A stretch of 64,000 nt of DNA from positions 1 through 64,000 of the forward strand of contig NZ_JABASY010000007.1 of assembly GCF_016107685.1 (NCBI RefSeq), in the 5' to 3' direction. The notes under the pieces were generated by a model that did no database searches, was not told where the DNA came from, and saw nothing but the letters and a program-made list of their open reading frames with translations. Origin of the DNA: Brevibacterium yomogidense. GTDB taxonomy: Bacteria; Actinomycetota; Actinomycetes; Actinomycetales; Brevibacteriaceae. How positions within the stretch are numbered: position 1 is the first letter of the stretch; each line of letters begins with the position of its first letter. The position numbers were made by a program, and so were the translations under genes. Below, piece by piece: positions 40,231 through 49,118 of the stretch.

Positions 40231-41320
40231 GGAACCGCCGCGTGGCGGTGGGCCGCGGGACCGAACAGAGGTATCTGGAAGCCAGCGGTACTAGCTCGTC
40301 GACGCCATTCGGGTGCCGCGATCATCGGAGTCGTCTTCGGGTATGTGCTTCGAGAGCTTTTCGCCGCCGACATCGTCGATCCGTCGATCCCGTTCTTCAG
40401 TTCACTCGATAGAACTCTTCATCTCGTTCGGATGTCCTTGTTCGCACTGTTGGCAGGCACCCTGATCCCTGGTTCCGTCATGAGACGCGGACCGCGCGCA
40501 TTTATCGTGACACGGAGCGAGCTCATCGCGTATCAGTTCCTCGTCTGGACTCTGATTCAGGGAACGATCGCAGTCGTAGCAAGTAACTACGCGAGCATCC
40601 CGGTCACGTGGGCAGAAGCCTTCAACCTGCTCTATCCGCTGTCTCCACTGTGGTTCTTGCCGTTCATGATGCCTGGCATCTGCCGTGACTGCCGTCGCCC
40701 AGCCGCGGAGATCGACAGGGCGACTCGTGTTCGGCATGGCATCGAAGGGTGCATTGTGCCTCCTCACGTGGTCGGCACTTCCCGAAGTGATTTTCCTGGC
40801 GGGCTTGCCACTCATCATTTTTGTCGTGATAGGGGCCGCAGTGCGTGTGGGGTCCGCAGTGTGTTTTATCGAATCTGTAGCATCTCGCTGGCTTGCTGTT
40901 ATGTTGATGTCAGTTGCGGGAAGCGCAGTGCCGCTCGGACTTGGGTTCGGGCTTAATTCGTCGGCGCCGACTGGCCTTCCTTCCGAACGCTCTGTTGAAG
41001 GTGTGGTGTTGGGCACTGTCGGGACGGGCGCAGGTGTCATCGCAACTATTGCTTTGGTTTCTCTGGTGATGCGTGCGATGCCACAGATCGAGAGCACCCT
41101 TTCCTCCTTTGGTAGACACTCGAATCATATCTTCCTGTCGCATATTATCTTTACCGCTGGAATTAGGGTTGCGCTGACGGTCACGGGTGTGGATTCATCA
41201 GCGTTCCATCTTGTTGTCGGGCTGCTCATCGGGGTCGCGGGACCGCTAGCGGTTGAAAGGCTTGCTCGAACGTATGCTCCGTTGCTCTTCTCCCCACCGT
41301 GGCGCAAAGCCTCAACGTAA
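40223..41320 (+). pseudogene. Decayed acyltransferase-3-family gene (nonsense codon plus two compensating frameshifts)
   Basis: The original start can be reconstructed as ATG 40223 behind GAGCAGG, overlapping the previous gene. The frame reads MTKEPPRGGG to SQRY, hits TAG (40292-40294), continues LVDAIR and needs one lost G near 40312 to give GAAIIGVVFGYVLREL. This matches the (L)DxxRGxAILxVVxxH motif of membrane acyltransferases, with the catalytic His now Tyr. Later RMSLFALLAGTLIPGS fits the FRMPLFFFLSGxLLPRS motif. A second shift near 40672 restores the original frame, which runs through more helices to the stop at 41320. The changes CAG to TAG and CAT to TAT would be C-to-T transitions. 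It is unlikely to be functional unless the indels are sequencing errors, and the His-to-Tyr change and TAG argue against that. Confidence 0.75.
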
Positions 41321-41376
41321 CCTGAATGAAATTTCGGCAGGATCCCCAGACATGACTGCGTAAGGCACTGCCGCAC

Positions 41377-42513
41377 TCAGTGTTGTGCAACCTCTCTGAG
41401 GTGCAGTATGCGTCGCCTGAACTCGGTTTCAAACGTATGTTGTGACATGAAGTCGATTCCGCGTTGACCTGCTGCCCGTATCTCGGACGGGCTGTTCGCC
41501 AGTTCCCGGAGCTTCAGCGTCAAGCGGTCTGCGCGTCTCATCGGGACAGTCCAGCCTATGCCGTGCCTGGCGGTGAGTGGGGTCAAGGCGGCGTTGTTGA
41601 AGCCGATCACCGGGACACCAAGCGCGGCTGCTTCCAGATAGCTTCCGGCTGGATCCCCCTGAGTGTGCGGGAGGATCATCAGATCCACGTTCTCTCGCAC
41701 AAATGCGGTCCACTCGGATTCGTATTCGAGGTAGCCAGTAAACGATGTTCTGGAGTTGTCGAAAGCGGCTTTAGTCTGAAGGCTCTCAGTCATCTCTCCG
41801 TGGCCATTGATGAACAGTGTGGAGTAGTCGTCACGGGAGCACGCGTCGAAAGCGGCGAGGGCGTACTGTGGTCCCTTGATAGGGATGTGTCTCCCGGAAA
41901 ACGCCACCGTTAACGGCCTCGTTGCGGAGTTACGCGCGTATTCACGCTTTTGCGAGTCGTTAATTTGCTTGTCGGAGACGCGGGTGTCGAAGAACAGCAT
42001 TGGGTTTGCTGAATGGTGAGAGTACGCATTCCAAGTCGGGTAGCCATTGCACTGAATGCCCCCAGCTCGACGAATCATCGACCACAAGGGTGCTGCGCGA
42101 CGGAGGTGGCCGATCGAAGAACGGATCCCGTTTATTGCGTTGGATCCGATGAACGACGAGGAGAGCCGCTGGCGAAGCGGGTTCTCAGTTGTCCATATGA
42201 TCCGGCGTGGATCGAACTCCATGAGAGGGGCGTTGCTGATGGTGTGCAGAGCGAGGGTCGCAACGGACCCACGCCGGTGTGCCGCGCCTAGTGGATTGTC
42301 CGTGGTGACGATACTGAACGCGAGTTCAGACTCGGTGGCGTGGTTGAGGTTTGTGACCCGTGTACTCCTTGAAGGAGTTGCGATGACAGTCAACTCGCCC
42401 GGCCAGTTGGCTGCGTACGCATTCAGGCCGCTGAGTGTCTTGGGGTCCAGGTAGAGATCCTTGCCCTGTCGAATGATGCTGTCTGGAAGAACGACAGTAA
42501 GGCGACTAGGCAT
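41377..42513 (-). CDS. Glycosyltransferase family 4
   Basis: A 378-residue GT-B enzyme: RLTVVLPDSIIRQGKDLYLD at the N-terminus, then RPLTVAFSGRHIPIKGPQYALAAF-type donor domain (SGRHIPIKGPQYALAAFDAC), LFINGHGEMTESL, and VDLMILPHTQGDPAGSYLEA, which carries the late Glu region (YLEAAALGVPVIGF). GAGGAGAA seven bases before the ATG fixes the start; the longer frame crosses a promoter region. Base composition is visibly lower in GC than in the neighbouring housekeeping genes, consistent with acquired polysaccharide DNA. It faces the acyltransferase pseudogene (convergent, 56-bp gap). Confidence 0.8.
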   Translation of the reverse strand: MPSRLTVVLPDSIIRQGKDLYLDPKTLSGLNAYAANWPGELTVIATPSRSTRVTNLNHATESELAFSIVTTDNPLGAAHRRGSVATLALHTISNAPLMEFDPRRIIWTTENPLRQRLSSSFIGSNAINGIRSSIGHLRRAAPLWSMIRRAGGIQCNGYPTWNAYSHHSANPMLFFDTRVSDKQINDSQKREYARNSATRPLTVAFSGRHIPIKGPQYALAAFDACSRDDYSTLFINGHGEMTESLQTKAAFDNSRTSFTGYLEYESEWTAFVRENVDLMILPHTQGDPAGSYLEAAALGVPVIGFNNAALTPLTARHGIGWTVPMRRADRLTLKLRELANSPSEIRAAGQRGIDFMSQHTFETEFRRRILHLREVAQH

Positions 42514-42671
42514 CGATTCTCCTCGATTGAAGTACTTCGGGTGTGGAACCCGCACAAGCCAAGCCTCAGCATAAGCGCTTGTTCCGCAACGGGGCACCGA
42601 CGGTGGCGAAGCCCCTCGAGATCCTGCGAGCGTCAGGACGACAGTTTCCAGCCGCCCGATAGTCTGGGGGC

Positions 42672-43136
42672 ATGAGCCAGAACCTCGGGAATCCCTCGCC
42701 CATCGGCAACCTCGACGCCTCGCAGCTGGGGCCTCAGCCCACGTACCTGCCGGACGATCACCCGGACGTGCCCGCGAAGGCACGGCTGGAAGCAGGTGAC
42801 GAACCGTTGGACGTCGCCAGCGCCTACCCCGCGTCCTGTCTCGCCTGGGCGGAACTCGCAGACGAAGCGTTCGACGAAGGACGCATTGTCGATTCCTACG
42901 CGTACTCCCGTGTCGGCTACCACCGCGGGCTGGACGCTCTGCGTGCCGCCGGCTGGCGCGGCGTGGGCCCGATCCCGTGGACGCACGACGTGAACCGCGG
43001 GTTCCTCCGCTCCCTCTACGCGCTGGGCCGCGCTGCGGCGAGCATCGGAGAAGCCGAGGAAGCCGCCCGCGTGGAGAAGTTCCTCAACGACTCCGACCCC
43101 ACCGCGATGGACCAGATCGCCGGAGCCGGGAGCTGA
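42672..43136 (+). CDS. DUF3151 family protein
   Basis: A 154-residue soluble protein whose core (LPDDHPDVPAKARLEAGDEP, SCLAWAELADEAFDEGRIVD, YAYSRVGYHRGLDALRAAGW, PIPWTHDVNRGFLRSLYALG) is the actinobacterial DUF3151 pattern. No function is known for the family. The helical repeats in the middle resemble a TPR-like arrangement. In several actinobacteria this gene lies next to fba and purA, both of which are in this window but 17-32 kb away. The ATG is eight bases upstream of the conserved core and nine bases before the next gene begins a new ribosome-binding region. Confidence 0.88.
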   Translation: MSQNLGNPSPIGNLDASQLGPQPTYLPDDHPDVPAKARLEAGDEPLDVASAYPASCLAWAELADEAFDEGRIVDSYAYSRVGYHRGLDALRAAGWRGVGPIPWTHDVNRGFLRSLYALGRAAASIGEAEEAARVEKFLNDSDPTAMDQIAGAGS

Positions 43137-43144
43137 GAGACGCG

Positions 43145-44164
43145 ATGGCAGTGCAGACGTTCTCTGCGGAGGAAGCGGTCGAGCTCGCGGTCGTCGAACG
43201 GTCGGGCTTCGTCGAGTCCCGCCACATCGGCTCCGCCGTCCTGCTGGACCCCAGCGGTGCGCCCGTGGTCGCTGTGGGATCCGTCGACTCGCCCGTCTTC
43301 GTCCGTTCGACGCTCAAACCCCTCCAGGCGATCGCCAGCATGCGCGCAGGCGCGGACCTGCAGGGTGAGGCTGCCGTCCTCGCGACGGCGTCGCACCGTG
43401 CGGAGCAGCGGCACATCGACGTGGTTGCCGGGATGCTCGACTCCGTTGGTCTGGACGAGTCCGCGCTCAAGTGCCCGTCGGTGGCGCCGGCGGACCGCGC
43501 GACGCGCGAAGCACGGCGTGCCGCCGGTGAGGAGAAGTCGCGCCTCCACTTCAACTGCTCCGGCAAGCACGCGGCGTTCCTCATGGCCGCAGTGGCAGGC
43601 GGCCACGACCTCGGCTCCTACCTGGAACCGGATCACCCGGTGCAGCAGGAGGTCGCCCGGGTCGTGGAGGAATACACCGGAGGACCACCGCTGGCCGTGG
43701 GAGTCGACGGTTGCGGCGCGCCCGTCCACGCACTCACGCTCACAGCGCTCGCCACCGCGATCGGTCGTGTCGCTCAGGGGGCCGACGAGCCTGCGGCCCG
43801 CCTCATGGACGCCGTGTTCGCCCACCCTTGGGGCATCGAAGGCGGCGGACGCCCCAACACCACCGTGATCGAGGATCTGGGGATCTTCGCGAAGTTCGGT
43901 GCCGAAGGCGTCATGGTGATGGCGACTCGCAGCGGATGGTCGGTCGCAGTGAAATGTCTGGACGGTTCGTCCCGTCCCACGACGCTGGTCGCCCTCGAGC
44001 TTCTCGCATTCGCCGAGGCCGTGGACGCGGATGCTGCCGCCCAGGTCGCCGCGCGGCTGACTCAGCCGATCACGGGCGGCATCGAGGGCAGCGGCGAGGC
44101 CCGGATCGTCGGCGCACTGCGCGTGGGCGATGCACTGACGACTGTGCGGAGGAGCGGGGCATGA
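43145..44164 (+). CDS. L-asparaginase II-type protein
   Basis: A 339-residue protein of the asparaginase II family (unrelated to E. coli AnsB). Conserved patches are FVESRHIGSAVLLDPSG, VFVRSTLKPLQAIASM (with a likely nucleophilic Ser/Thr), ATASHRAEQRHI, LHFNCSGKHAAFLMA and VGVDGCGAPVHALTL. Family members hydrolyse L-asparagine to aspartate and ammonia. The start is ATG 43145, since the longer open frame overlaps DUF3151. It overlaps the SCP_3-like gene as ATGA, so the two are co-translated, and it follows DUF3151 after eight bases. Confidence 0.85.
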   Translation: MAVQTFSAEEAVELAVVERSGFVESRHIGSAVLLDPSGAPVVAVGSVDSPVFVRSTLKPLQAIASMRAGADLQGEAAVLATASHRAEQRHIDVVAGMLDSVGLDESALKCPSVAPADRATREARRAAGEEKSRLHFNCSGKHAAFLMAAVAGGHDLGSYLEPDHPVQQEVARVVEEYTGGPPLAVGVDGCGAPVHALTLTALATAIGRVAQGADEPAARLMDAVFAHPWGIEGGGRPNTTVIEDLGIFAKFGAEGVMVMATRSGWSVAVKCLDGSSRPTTLVALELLAFAEAVDADAAAQVAARLTQPITGGIEGSGEARIVGALRVGDALTTVRRSGA

Positions 44165-44559
44165 GTGTGAAGCGCAAGACGGACCCCGCAGTCGGCCGGC
44201 AGGCACTGGACGTGTGGTGCGCGGCGGAGCCGTGCGGTGCGGCCGAGGTCGACCGGAAGACCCTCGCGACAGCTGTCCGGTTCACGCTGGAGGAGTTCGC
44301 CGCCCGCAACCCGGGGGGAAGCGTGGAGGTGCGGGTGCCTCCGTTCGGTGTCACCCAGGCGGTCGAAGGCCCCCGGCACACCCGTGGCACGCCGCCCAAC
44401 ACTGTCGAAGCGGACCCCGCGACATGGTTGAGTCTGGTCACCGGGAAGACGGACTTCGCGCACGCCGTGGAGACTCACGCCGTCGCCGCATCGGGAGTGC
44501 GGTCGTACCTCGGACACCTGCTGCCACTGTTCGACACGCAGGGACGGGCGCTCGCCTGA
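44161..44559 (+). CDS. Sterol-carrier-like protein (SCP_3 type)
   Basis: A 132-residue protein with the actinobacterial SCP_3 pattern: RTLATAVRFTLEEFAARNPG-like helix (TLATAVRFTLEEFAARNPGG), a beta region VEVRVPPFGVTQAVEG, RHTRGTPPNTVEADPATWLS and a C-terminal helix SGVRSYLGHLLPLF. SCP folds bind lipids or other hydrophobic ligands. In mycobacteria a homologue lies near purF/purM; here purF is 6.7 kb downstream, with accessory genes inserted between. The ATGA overlap with the asparaginase gene gives the start. Confidence 0.8.
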   Translation: MSVKRKTDPAVGRQALDVWCAAEPCGAAEVDRKTLATAVRFTLEEFAARNPGGSVEVRVPPFGVTQAVEGPRHTRGTPPNTVEADPATWLSLVTGKTDFAHAVETHAVAASGVRSYLGHLLPLFDTQGRALA

Positions 44560-44613
44560 TCCAGACCGCGGACGCCCCTGCGTGGACGGTGCGGCGTGGT
44601 GTTGAATGAGGCC

Positions 44614-46056
44614 ATGACCGCTCGCACTGTGCAGACGACATCCTTCATCGCCGGCCGCCATCTCCCCACGCTCCGGACGTACCCGAACATCGACCCGTCG
44701 ACGGGTGCCGTGATCGGACAGGTCGCGAGGTCCGGTGTGGACGAGGTCGACCACGCGGTGCAGTCCGCAGCGAAGGCGCAGCGGGAGTGGCGCCGCAGCT
44801 CACCTGAGCAGCGGTCGAAGCTGCTCGTCGCCGCCGGGGCGCTCATCCGCGCGAACCGCGAGGAGCTCGCCCGGCTGGAGTCCGAGGACACAGGCAAGCC
44901 GCTCACTCAGGCTTATGCTGACGCGGATGTGTGTGCCCGCTACTTCGAGTTCTACGGCCACACGATCGAGGCGTACTACGGTCATCAGATCCCGCTGGCG
45001 GACGACATGCACGTGTACACCCGGCGCGAACCCTACGGGGTGACGGGGCACATCGTTGCCTGGAACTACCCGCTTCAGCTCATCGGCCGTGCCGCAGCGA
45101 CCTCGCTGGCGACGGGCAACTGCGCGGTGGCGAAGCCCGCGGACGAAACGCCGCGCACCACTGTCCGACTGGCCGAACTCATTCACGAAGCCGGGTTCCC
45201 GGTCGGCGCCTTCAACGTCGTCGTGGGGCTGGGCGCCGAGGCCGGAGACGCGCTTGCGAATCACCCCGGCATCGCGCACCTGGGCTTCGTCGGTTCCACA
45301 GCGACCGGCTCCCTCATCGCCCACGCCGCCGCAGACCGGGTGATCCCCACGGTGCTGGAGCTGGGAGGCAAGTCCGCGAACCTCGTCTTCCCCGACGCGG
45401 ACATCGAGGGTGCTGTCCCCAGCCTGGTACGGTCCGTCATCCAGAACGCCGGCCAGACCTGTTCCGCGGGTTCACGGCTGCTGGTCCATTCCTCTGTGCA
45501 CGACGAGGTCGTGGAGAAGATGGGGTGTGTCATGGACGCGATCACGGTGGGGCGCGGCATCGATGACCCGGGCCTGGGGCCGCTGGTGTCGATGAAGCAG
45601 CGTGACCGCGTGCAGGGGTTCCTCGACGAGGTCGAATCCGCACAGGTCGTGGTGGGTGGTGGGCGTCCGGACGGGCTGGGTGGCGCGCTGGAGTGTGGCG
45701 CGTTCGTGGCGCCGACGATCGTGACCGACGTCGACGTGTCGCAGCGGATCTTCCACGAAGAGGTGTTCGGCCCGGTCGTTGCCGTCACGCGTTTTGACGA
45801 CGATGACGAAGCGCTGGAGCTGGCGAACGGGACGGAGTACGGGCTGGTGTCTGCGGTGTGGACGCAGAACCTGTCGCGGGCACACCGTATGGCGCACGGG
45901 ATCGAGGCCGGCCAAGTCTTCGTCAACACGTACGGTGCCGGCGGGGGAGTGGAGCTCCCGTTCGGCGGCTTCAAGAAGTCCGGTTACGGGCGTGAGAAAT
46001 CTATCGAAGCCTTCGACGAGTACACCCAGACGAAAACCGTCGTCATGAAACTGTAA
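44614..46056 (+). CDS. Aldehyde dehydrogenase (betaine-aldehyde dehydrogenase-like)
   Basis: A 480-residue NAD(P)+-dependent aldehyde dehydrogenase. Landmarks: VTGHIVAWNYPLQLIGRAAA for cofactor binding, KPADETPRTTVRLAEL, GFVGSTATGSLI, the general base Glu in VLELGGKSANLVF (near residue 249), and the catalytic Cys in QNAGQTCSAGSRLL (about residue 283). IFHEEVFGPVVAVTRFDD and PFGGFKKSGYGREKS close the domain. Sequence style suggests betaine- or aminoaldehyde-type substrates, which would complement the BCCT transporter at 8.3 kb, but this is inference. I chose ATG 44614 over the GTG six codons upstream. A separate acyltransferase gene follows after 14 bp. Confidence 0.85.
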   Translation: MTARTVQTTSFIAGRHLPTLRTYPNIDPSTGAVIGQVARSGVDEVDHAVQSAAKAQREWRRSSPEQRSKLLVAAGALIRANREELARLESEDTGKPLTQAYADADVCARYFEFYGHTIEAYYGHQIPLADDMHVYTRREPYGVTGHIVAWNYPLQLIGRAAATSLATGNCAVAKPADETPRTTVRLAELIHEAGFPVGAFNVVVGLGAEAGDALANHPGIAHLGFVGSTATGSLIAHAAADRVIPTVLELGGKSANLVFPDADIEGAVPSLVRSVIQNAGQTCSAGSRLLVHSSVHDEVVEKMGCVMDAITVGRGIDDPGLGPLVSMKQRDRVQGFLDEVESAQVVVGGGRPDGLGGALECGAFVAPTIVTDVDVSQRIFHEEVFGPVVAVTRFDDDDEALELANGTEYGLVSAVWTQNLSRAHRMAHGIEAGQVFVNTYGAGGGVELPFGGFKKSGYGREKSIEAFDEYTQTKTVVMKL

Positions 46057-46070
46057 GAGGGAGACCCTGG

Positions 46071-47090
46071 ATGAGGCGGGATCGCCACTCTGAACTTCGA
46101 GTGCGTGTCCAAGTCGCTGACAGAGGGTCTCGCATCCAGTGGATGGACTTTGTCCGCGGGGCCGCCATGCTCGCACTGCTGGTCTGGCATGCGAGTTCGA
46201 TTCCCACGATCTACCAGCCTGCGTCGATGCCTGACGCATTCGCGCATCTGAACAATTTTCTTGCTCCTTACCGGATGCCCGTTCTGATGTTCTTGTCCGG
46301 CATGCTGCTGGGGCGGTCGCTGACGAAACCTTTCGGTGAGTATTACGGCGGGAAACTCAGAAAGCTGCTTTGGCCATATGTGGTCTGGGCCGCCATATTC
46401 CTGGCGGCCACGCAACAGCTTGAGCTCTTTGCGCGTCCTCAGGTGTGGATCCCCGTCACGTACCTCTGGTTCCTGCTGTTCGTCTTCATCTACTATTGCG
46501 TCGCCCCTCTCGTGGGGAGGTTCCCTCCGGGTGTCATTCCGCTGGTCGCCATCATCGTGTCTATGATGATCGAAGACCGTGGGTTCATCAGCAAATTCGT
46601 TCTCTTCGCCGCATACTTCTATCTCGGACATCAGCTTTCCTCGTCCACGCGAGCGTGTTACGCAACGACACGAGGAGTGGTGCGCTGGACTGCACTGATA
46701 GCCGCCGTGGTTCTGAGCCTCTTCGCACCCAGCGGCTGGTCGATCGTCGCAATAATTACGAGTCTTATCGGCATCGTTGCGGTCGTCGGGTGGTTCCAGC
46801 GCTTCTACCGAGCTCCGCAAAAGTCGAGATTCGTGGAATATGTAGGCGCGCACTCGATCGTGTACTACCTCTCGCACTTTCCGGTGATGTTCGGGATGGG
46901 GGCGGTCCTCGAAGTATTCGGTCTGGATGATTTCTATCTTCTCTTTGTCGCGAATGTGGTTGCAGCACTGTTGGTCGGGTGGGTCTTAAGCAAGTTGAAG
47001 GCGCGATACCCGATCGCGCTGCTTTTTGAGTTTCCGGCGACTTCCTACTGGGCGCGACGCCGTCGCGCTCGTTCGGGGGCAATGAGTTGA
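46071..47090 (+). CDS. Membrane acyltransferase family 3 protein
   Basis: A 339-residue protein with about ten membrane helices. The family motif is intact: RIQWMDFVRGAAMLALLVWH (Arg-Gly and the catalytic His, about residues 23-43), then APYRMPVLMFLSGMLLGRSL and LLWPYVVWAAIF. Such enzymes add acetyl or other acyl groups to surface glycans. It differs from the 40.2-kb pseudogene in having the His. It follows the aldehyde dehydrogenase by 14 bp and lies beside a 700-bp gene-poor stretch with an insertion-sequence remnant. The sequence is lower in GC than the aldehyde dehydrogenase before it. Confidence 0.85.
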   Translation: MRRDRHSELRVRVQVADRGSRIQWMDFVRGAAMLALLVWHASSIPTIYQPASMPDAFAHLNNFLAPYRMPVLMFLSGMLLGRSLTKPFGEYYGGKLRKLLWPYVVWAAIFLAATQQLELFARPQVWIPVTYLWFLLFVFIYYCVAPLVGRFPPGVIPLVAIIVSMMIEDRGFISKFVLFAAYFYLGHQLSSSTRACYATTRGVVRWTALIAAVVLSLFAPSGWSIVAIITSLIGIVAVVGWFQRFYRAPQKSRFVEYVGAHSIVYYLSHFPVMFGMGAVLEVFGLDDFYLLFVANVVAALLVGWVLSKLKARYPIALLFEFPATSYWARRRRARSGAMS

Positions 47091-47212
47091 GAATAAGCAG
47101 TCAGTAGCGAGGGCAACGGAAGGTTTCAGCAACCCTTTGTGGTTCAGTACCCTTGCTCCGGCGTTTATCCTGGTTGCTTTGTAGCCTTAGTCATGAGGTC
47201 ACATCTGCATCC

Positions 47213-47456
47213 CTACCGGGTTCTTCGTGAAGTCCGGCCCAAGGTGGTCAGCTCCGTCAATGCCGCCGGCCCACCTGTCGAGACCGTTTGGATGACGGCC
47301 TGCGTCCGCGCATGTCCGCGTGCGCGGTCGAGGTCACGATAGGCGGCGACGACACGTTGGTAGGTCCACCCGGTGATGTTGACCTGGGAATGCTCCTCCG
47401 CCCCGACCACCGCGTTGAGTCGCGCGGTTTGCTTCTCGATGAGGAGATGCGACCCC
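47213..47456 (-). mobile_element. ISL3-family transposase remnant
   Basis: One frame reads about 80 residues: SHLLIEKQTARLNAVV, then WTYQRVVAAYRDLDRARG and STGGPAALTELTTLGRT, closing RRTR before a stop. This matches the region of ISL3 transposases that reads LLTEKQxARL, then (W)xIYQRxIxAYRxxD and SxGVPAALxELxxLGRTLxRR. The catalytic portions on either side are missing, so it is a dead fragment. It marks past mobile-element activity next to the glycine-rich protein genes. Confidence 0.7.
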
Positions 47457-47728
47457 GCCAGTCCGTATCAAGAATCTCAGAAGTAGCAATTGTGGCGCAC
47501 ATTTGCTGGCTGGTTGGATGGTATGTGAATGCGCGGAGATCACTGAAGGGTTTTACCTGTGAGAGTCATTCGCGGACAGCCCGGTCGGCCGGCTGGTCAT
47601 ATTCTTGAATGGCGTTCCAGTGGCGTGTGACGTCGCCAACAATGGCGTGATTGGTGGCGTGTCGTAGGGGGCTGACCTGCAGAAATATCTTGCGATGCAT
47701 TTGCAGAACTAGTTGCAATTAATTGATT

Positions 47729-47757
47729 TTGCCTATTCTCCGTGGTGAGGTTACTCT
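47729..47757 (+). promoter_or_regulatory. Possible promoter of the first glycine-rich protein gene
   Basis: TTGCCT (47729-47734) and TACTCT (47752-47757) are spaced by exactly 17 bases in an AT-rich stretch, ending 45 bases before the GTG start. This is a fair sigma-70-like pair, assigned by eye only. Confidence 0.35.
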
Positions 47758-47802
47758 ATGGTTCTTTAATCGTTTCAGTTCTTAATTTCGGCGGGAGCCA
47801 AA

Positions 47803-48984
47803 GTGTCCGATCTCATTCTTCCGCCTCGGCGTGAACCCAGGTCTTTTCCCCGTCGTGCCGCCGTGAAGGCCGCATGGGCGGCCCCGGCGATCGTGATGGT
47901 TTCAGGCGCTCCCGCGTTAGCGTGCAGCCCGGATTCGAACCCGCCTCTGACCTATACGGAAAAAGCTGCCAAGGCTCATACGACGGACGGCGGTCCGATC
48001 CGCAGGGTAGTGACGGCACCCGAGTGGGCGACCCTGATGACGTTCAAGGTGATCGGCGGTGGCGGTGGCGTTCTGTCCAACCGGAACGGTAAGAGTGGGC
48101 AAGGTGCCGTCATCGACGGCTTCATCCCGATCTCCGGGGGTGAGAAGGTGACGCTGAGGCCCGGCAGCGCTGGGCAGCACCGGGCCAGCGTGAAGAAGAA
48201 CACCACGAACGCAGCTGGCGTCGTCAACTCCACCGGGCTCGAGTTCGGAGGCTCCGGCGGCCACGGGATGGGCAGCGGATCCGGCGGTGGTGGTGCAGCG
48301 AGCATCCTCCAGTTCGGCGATGACGTGCTCGTCGTCGCAGGGGGCGGTGGCGGGCTCAGCCAGTCGACGGCGCAGTCGTTGGGCGACGGCACGTTCTACT
48401 ATCAGGGGTCGAGCACGCTGCACGCTGCTTTCGGCAAGGTGCCGCAGGGGTCAGGAGCTGCGGGCGTTCCGAAGGCGGCAGGGTCGATTGCTGCGGGCGC
48501 TCGTGGTGAGGGCGCCTACATGTTTGTCACGCCCGAGGGTGCGCGCAGCCCGCACAAGCTCACTGAGGGTGCGATTGCGATGGGCGTCGAAGGTGGAAGT
48601 GGCGGTGGAACCTCTGCAGGCGGGGCTGGAGCCCACGCCGACTCCTCGTGGGTCTGGCAGAAGATCAAGTTCAACGGTCTGGTCAACGGGCATCCCGGCG
48701 GGCGCGGGCATGGTGGCAGCGCGGACTACCAGCACGCCGACGGACCGAATCCTCCGTCAGCCGGTGGTGGCGGTGGTGGGTACTACGGCGGTGGCGCAGG
48801 GGCCATGCTCTACGGCACTGGTCCGAAGCAGGCGGCATTCCAAACCGGAGTCGGCAGTGGCGGTGGAGGGGGCGCGAGCTGGGTTTCCAGCGTTGTGGAC
48901 ACGTTCACGGGAGGCCTTGCGTCGAACACTGCCAGCGGTGGCTTCGGTGCGCACGGGCTCATCGAAGTGACGTTCTCCTGTTGA
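47803..48984 (+). CDS. Tat-exported glycine-rich protein (ALK/LTK-type glycine-rich domain), copy 1
   Basis: A 393-residue protein. Residues 14-40 are a Tat-like signal (PRRAAVKAAWAAPAI, then VSGAPALA before Cys). The mature part starts with a short beta-like region (ATLMTFKVIGGGGGVLS), then long glycine-rich tracts: GSGGHGMGSGSGGGGAAS, LVVAGGGGGLSQ, GGSGGGTSAGGAGAH, SAGGGGGGYYGGGAGAM and GVGSGGGGGASWVS. It ends IEVTFSC. This layout resembles the polyglycine-helix domain of ALK/LTK receptors and bacterial relatives. The predicted mature chain has only two Cys: the first residue after ALA and the last residue of the protein. No membrane or sortase anchor is seen. It is a paralogue of the gene at 49319-50551. 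Its function is unknown; a surface or matrix role is inferred. Confidence 0.75.
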   Translation: MSDLILPPRREPRSFPRRAAVKAAWAAPAIVMVSGAPALACSPDSNPPLTYTEKAAKAHTTDGGPIRRVVTAPEWATLMTFKVIGGGGGVLSNRNGKSGQGAVIDGFIPISGGEKVTLRPGSAGQHRASVKKNTTNAAGVVNSTGLEFGGSGGHGMGSGSGGGGAASILQFGDDVLVVAGGGGGLSQSTAQSLGDGTFYYQGSSTLHAAFGKVPQGSGAAGVPKAAGSIAAGARGEGAYMFVTPEGARSPHKLTEGAIAMGVEGGSGGGTSAGGAGAHADSSWVWQKIKFNGLVNGHPGGRGHGGSADYQHADGPNPPSAGGGGGGYYGGGAGAMLYGTGPKQAAFQTGVGSGGGGGASWVSSVVDTFTGGLASNTASGGFGAHGLIEVTFSC

Positions 48985-49009
48985 CAGCCCGGCGCTGGTA
49001 AGCAATAGC

Positions 49010-49043
49010 GAGAGGGCCGGTGGAATCACGCACCGGCCCTCTC
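49010..49043 (+). terminator. Terminator after glycine-rich gene 1
   Basis: A perfect 13-bp stem (gagagggccggtg with caccggccctctc) and an 8-nt loop, 25 bases after the stop, followed by a short pyrimidine-rich stretch. The two glycine-rich genes are therefore probably separate transcripts. Confidence 0.8.
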
Positions 49044-49118
49044 ACTGCTTCCTTGAGTCGTCGACGCGTCGTTGGTGATAGAAGGGTTCATGTGCTCCCG
49101 TGGTGGTGGTCACGAGAC

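Larger units (their letters stand above)
47091..47802. other. Gene-poor accessory stretch
   Basis: 712 bases without an intact gene. The middle holds an ISL3-type transposase remnant on the minus strand. The right third (about 47590-47802) is AT-richer than the surroundings and includes the probable promoter of the first glycine-rich protein. No inverted terminal repeats or target duplications could be recognised by eye. Confidence 0.6.

Noticed and set aside
47139-47342. A plus-strand 67-codon frame in the IS remnant region
   Set aside because: The opposite strand gives a clear transposase match, so this frame is a shadow.
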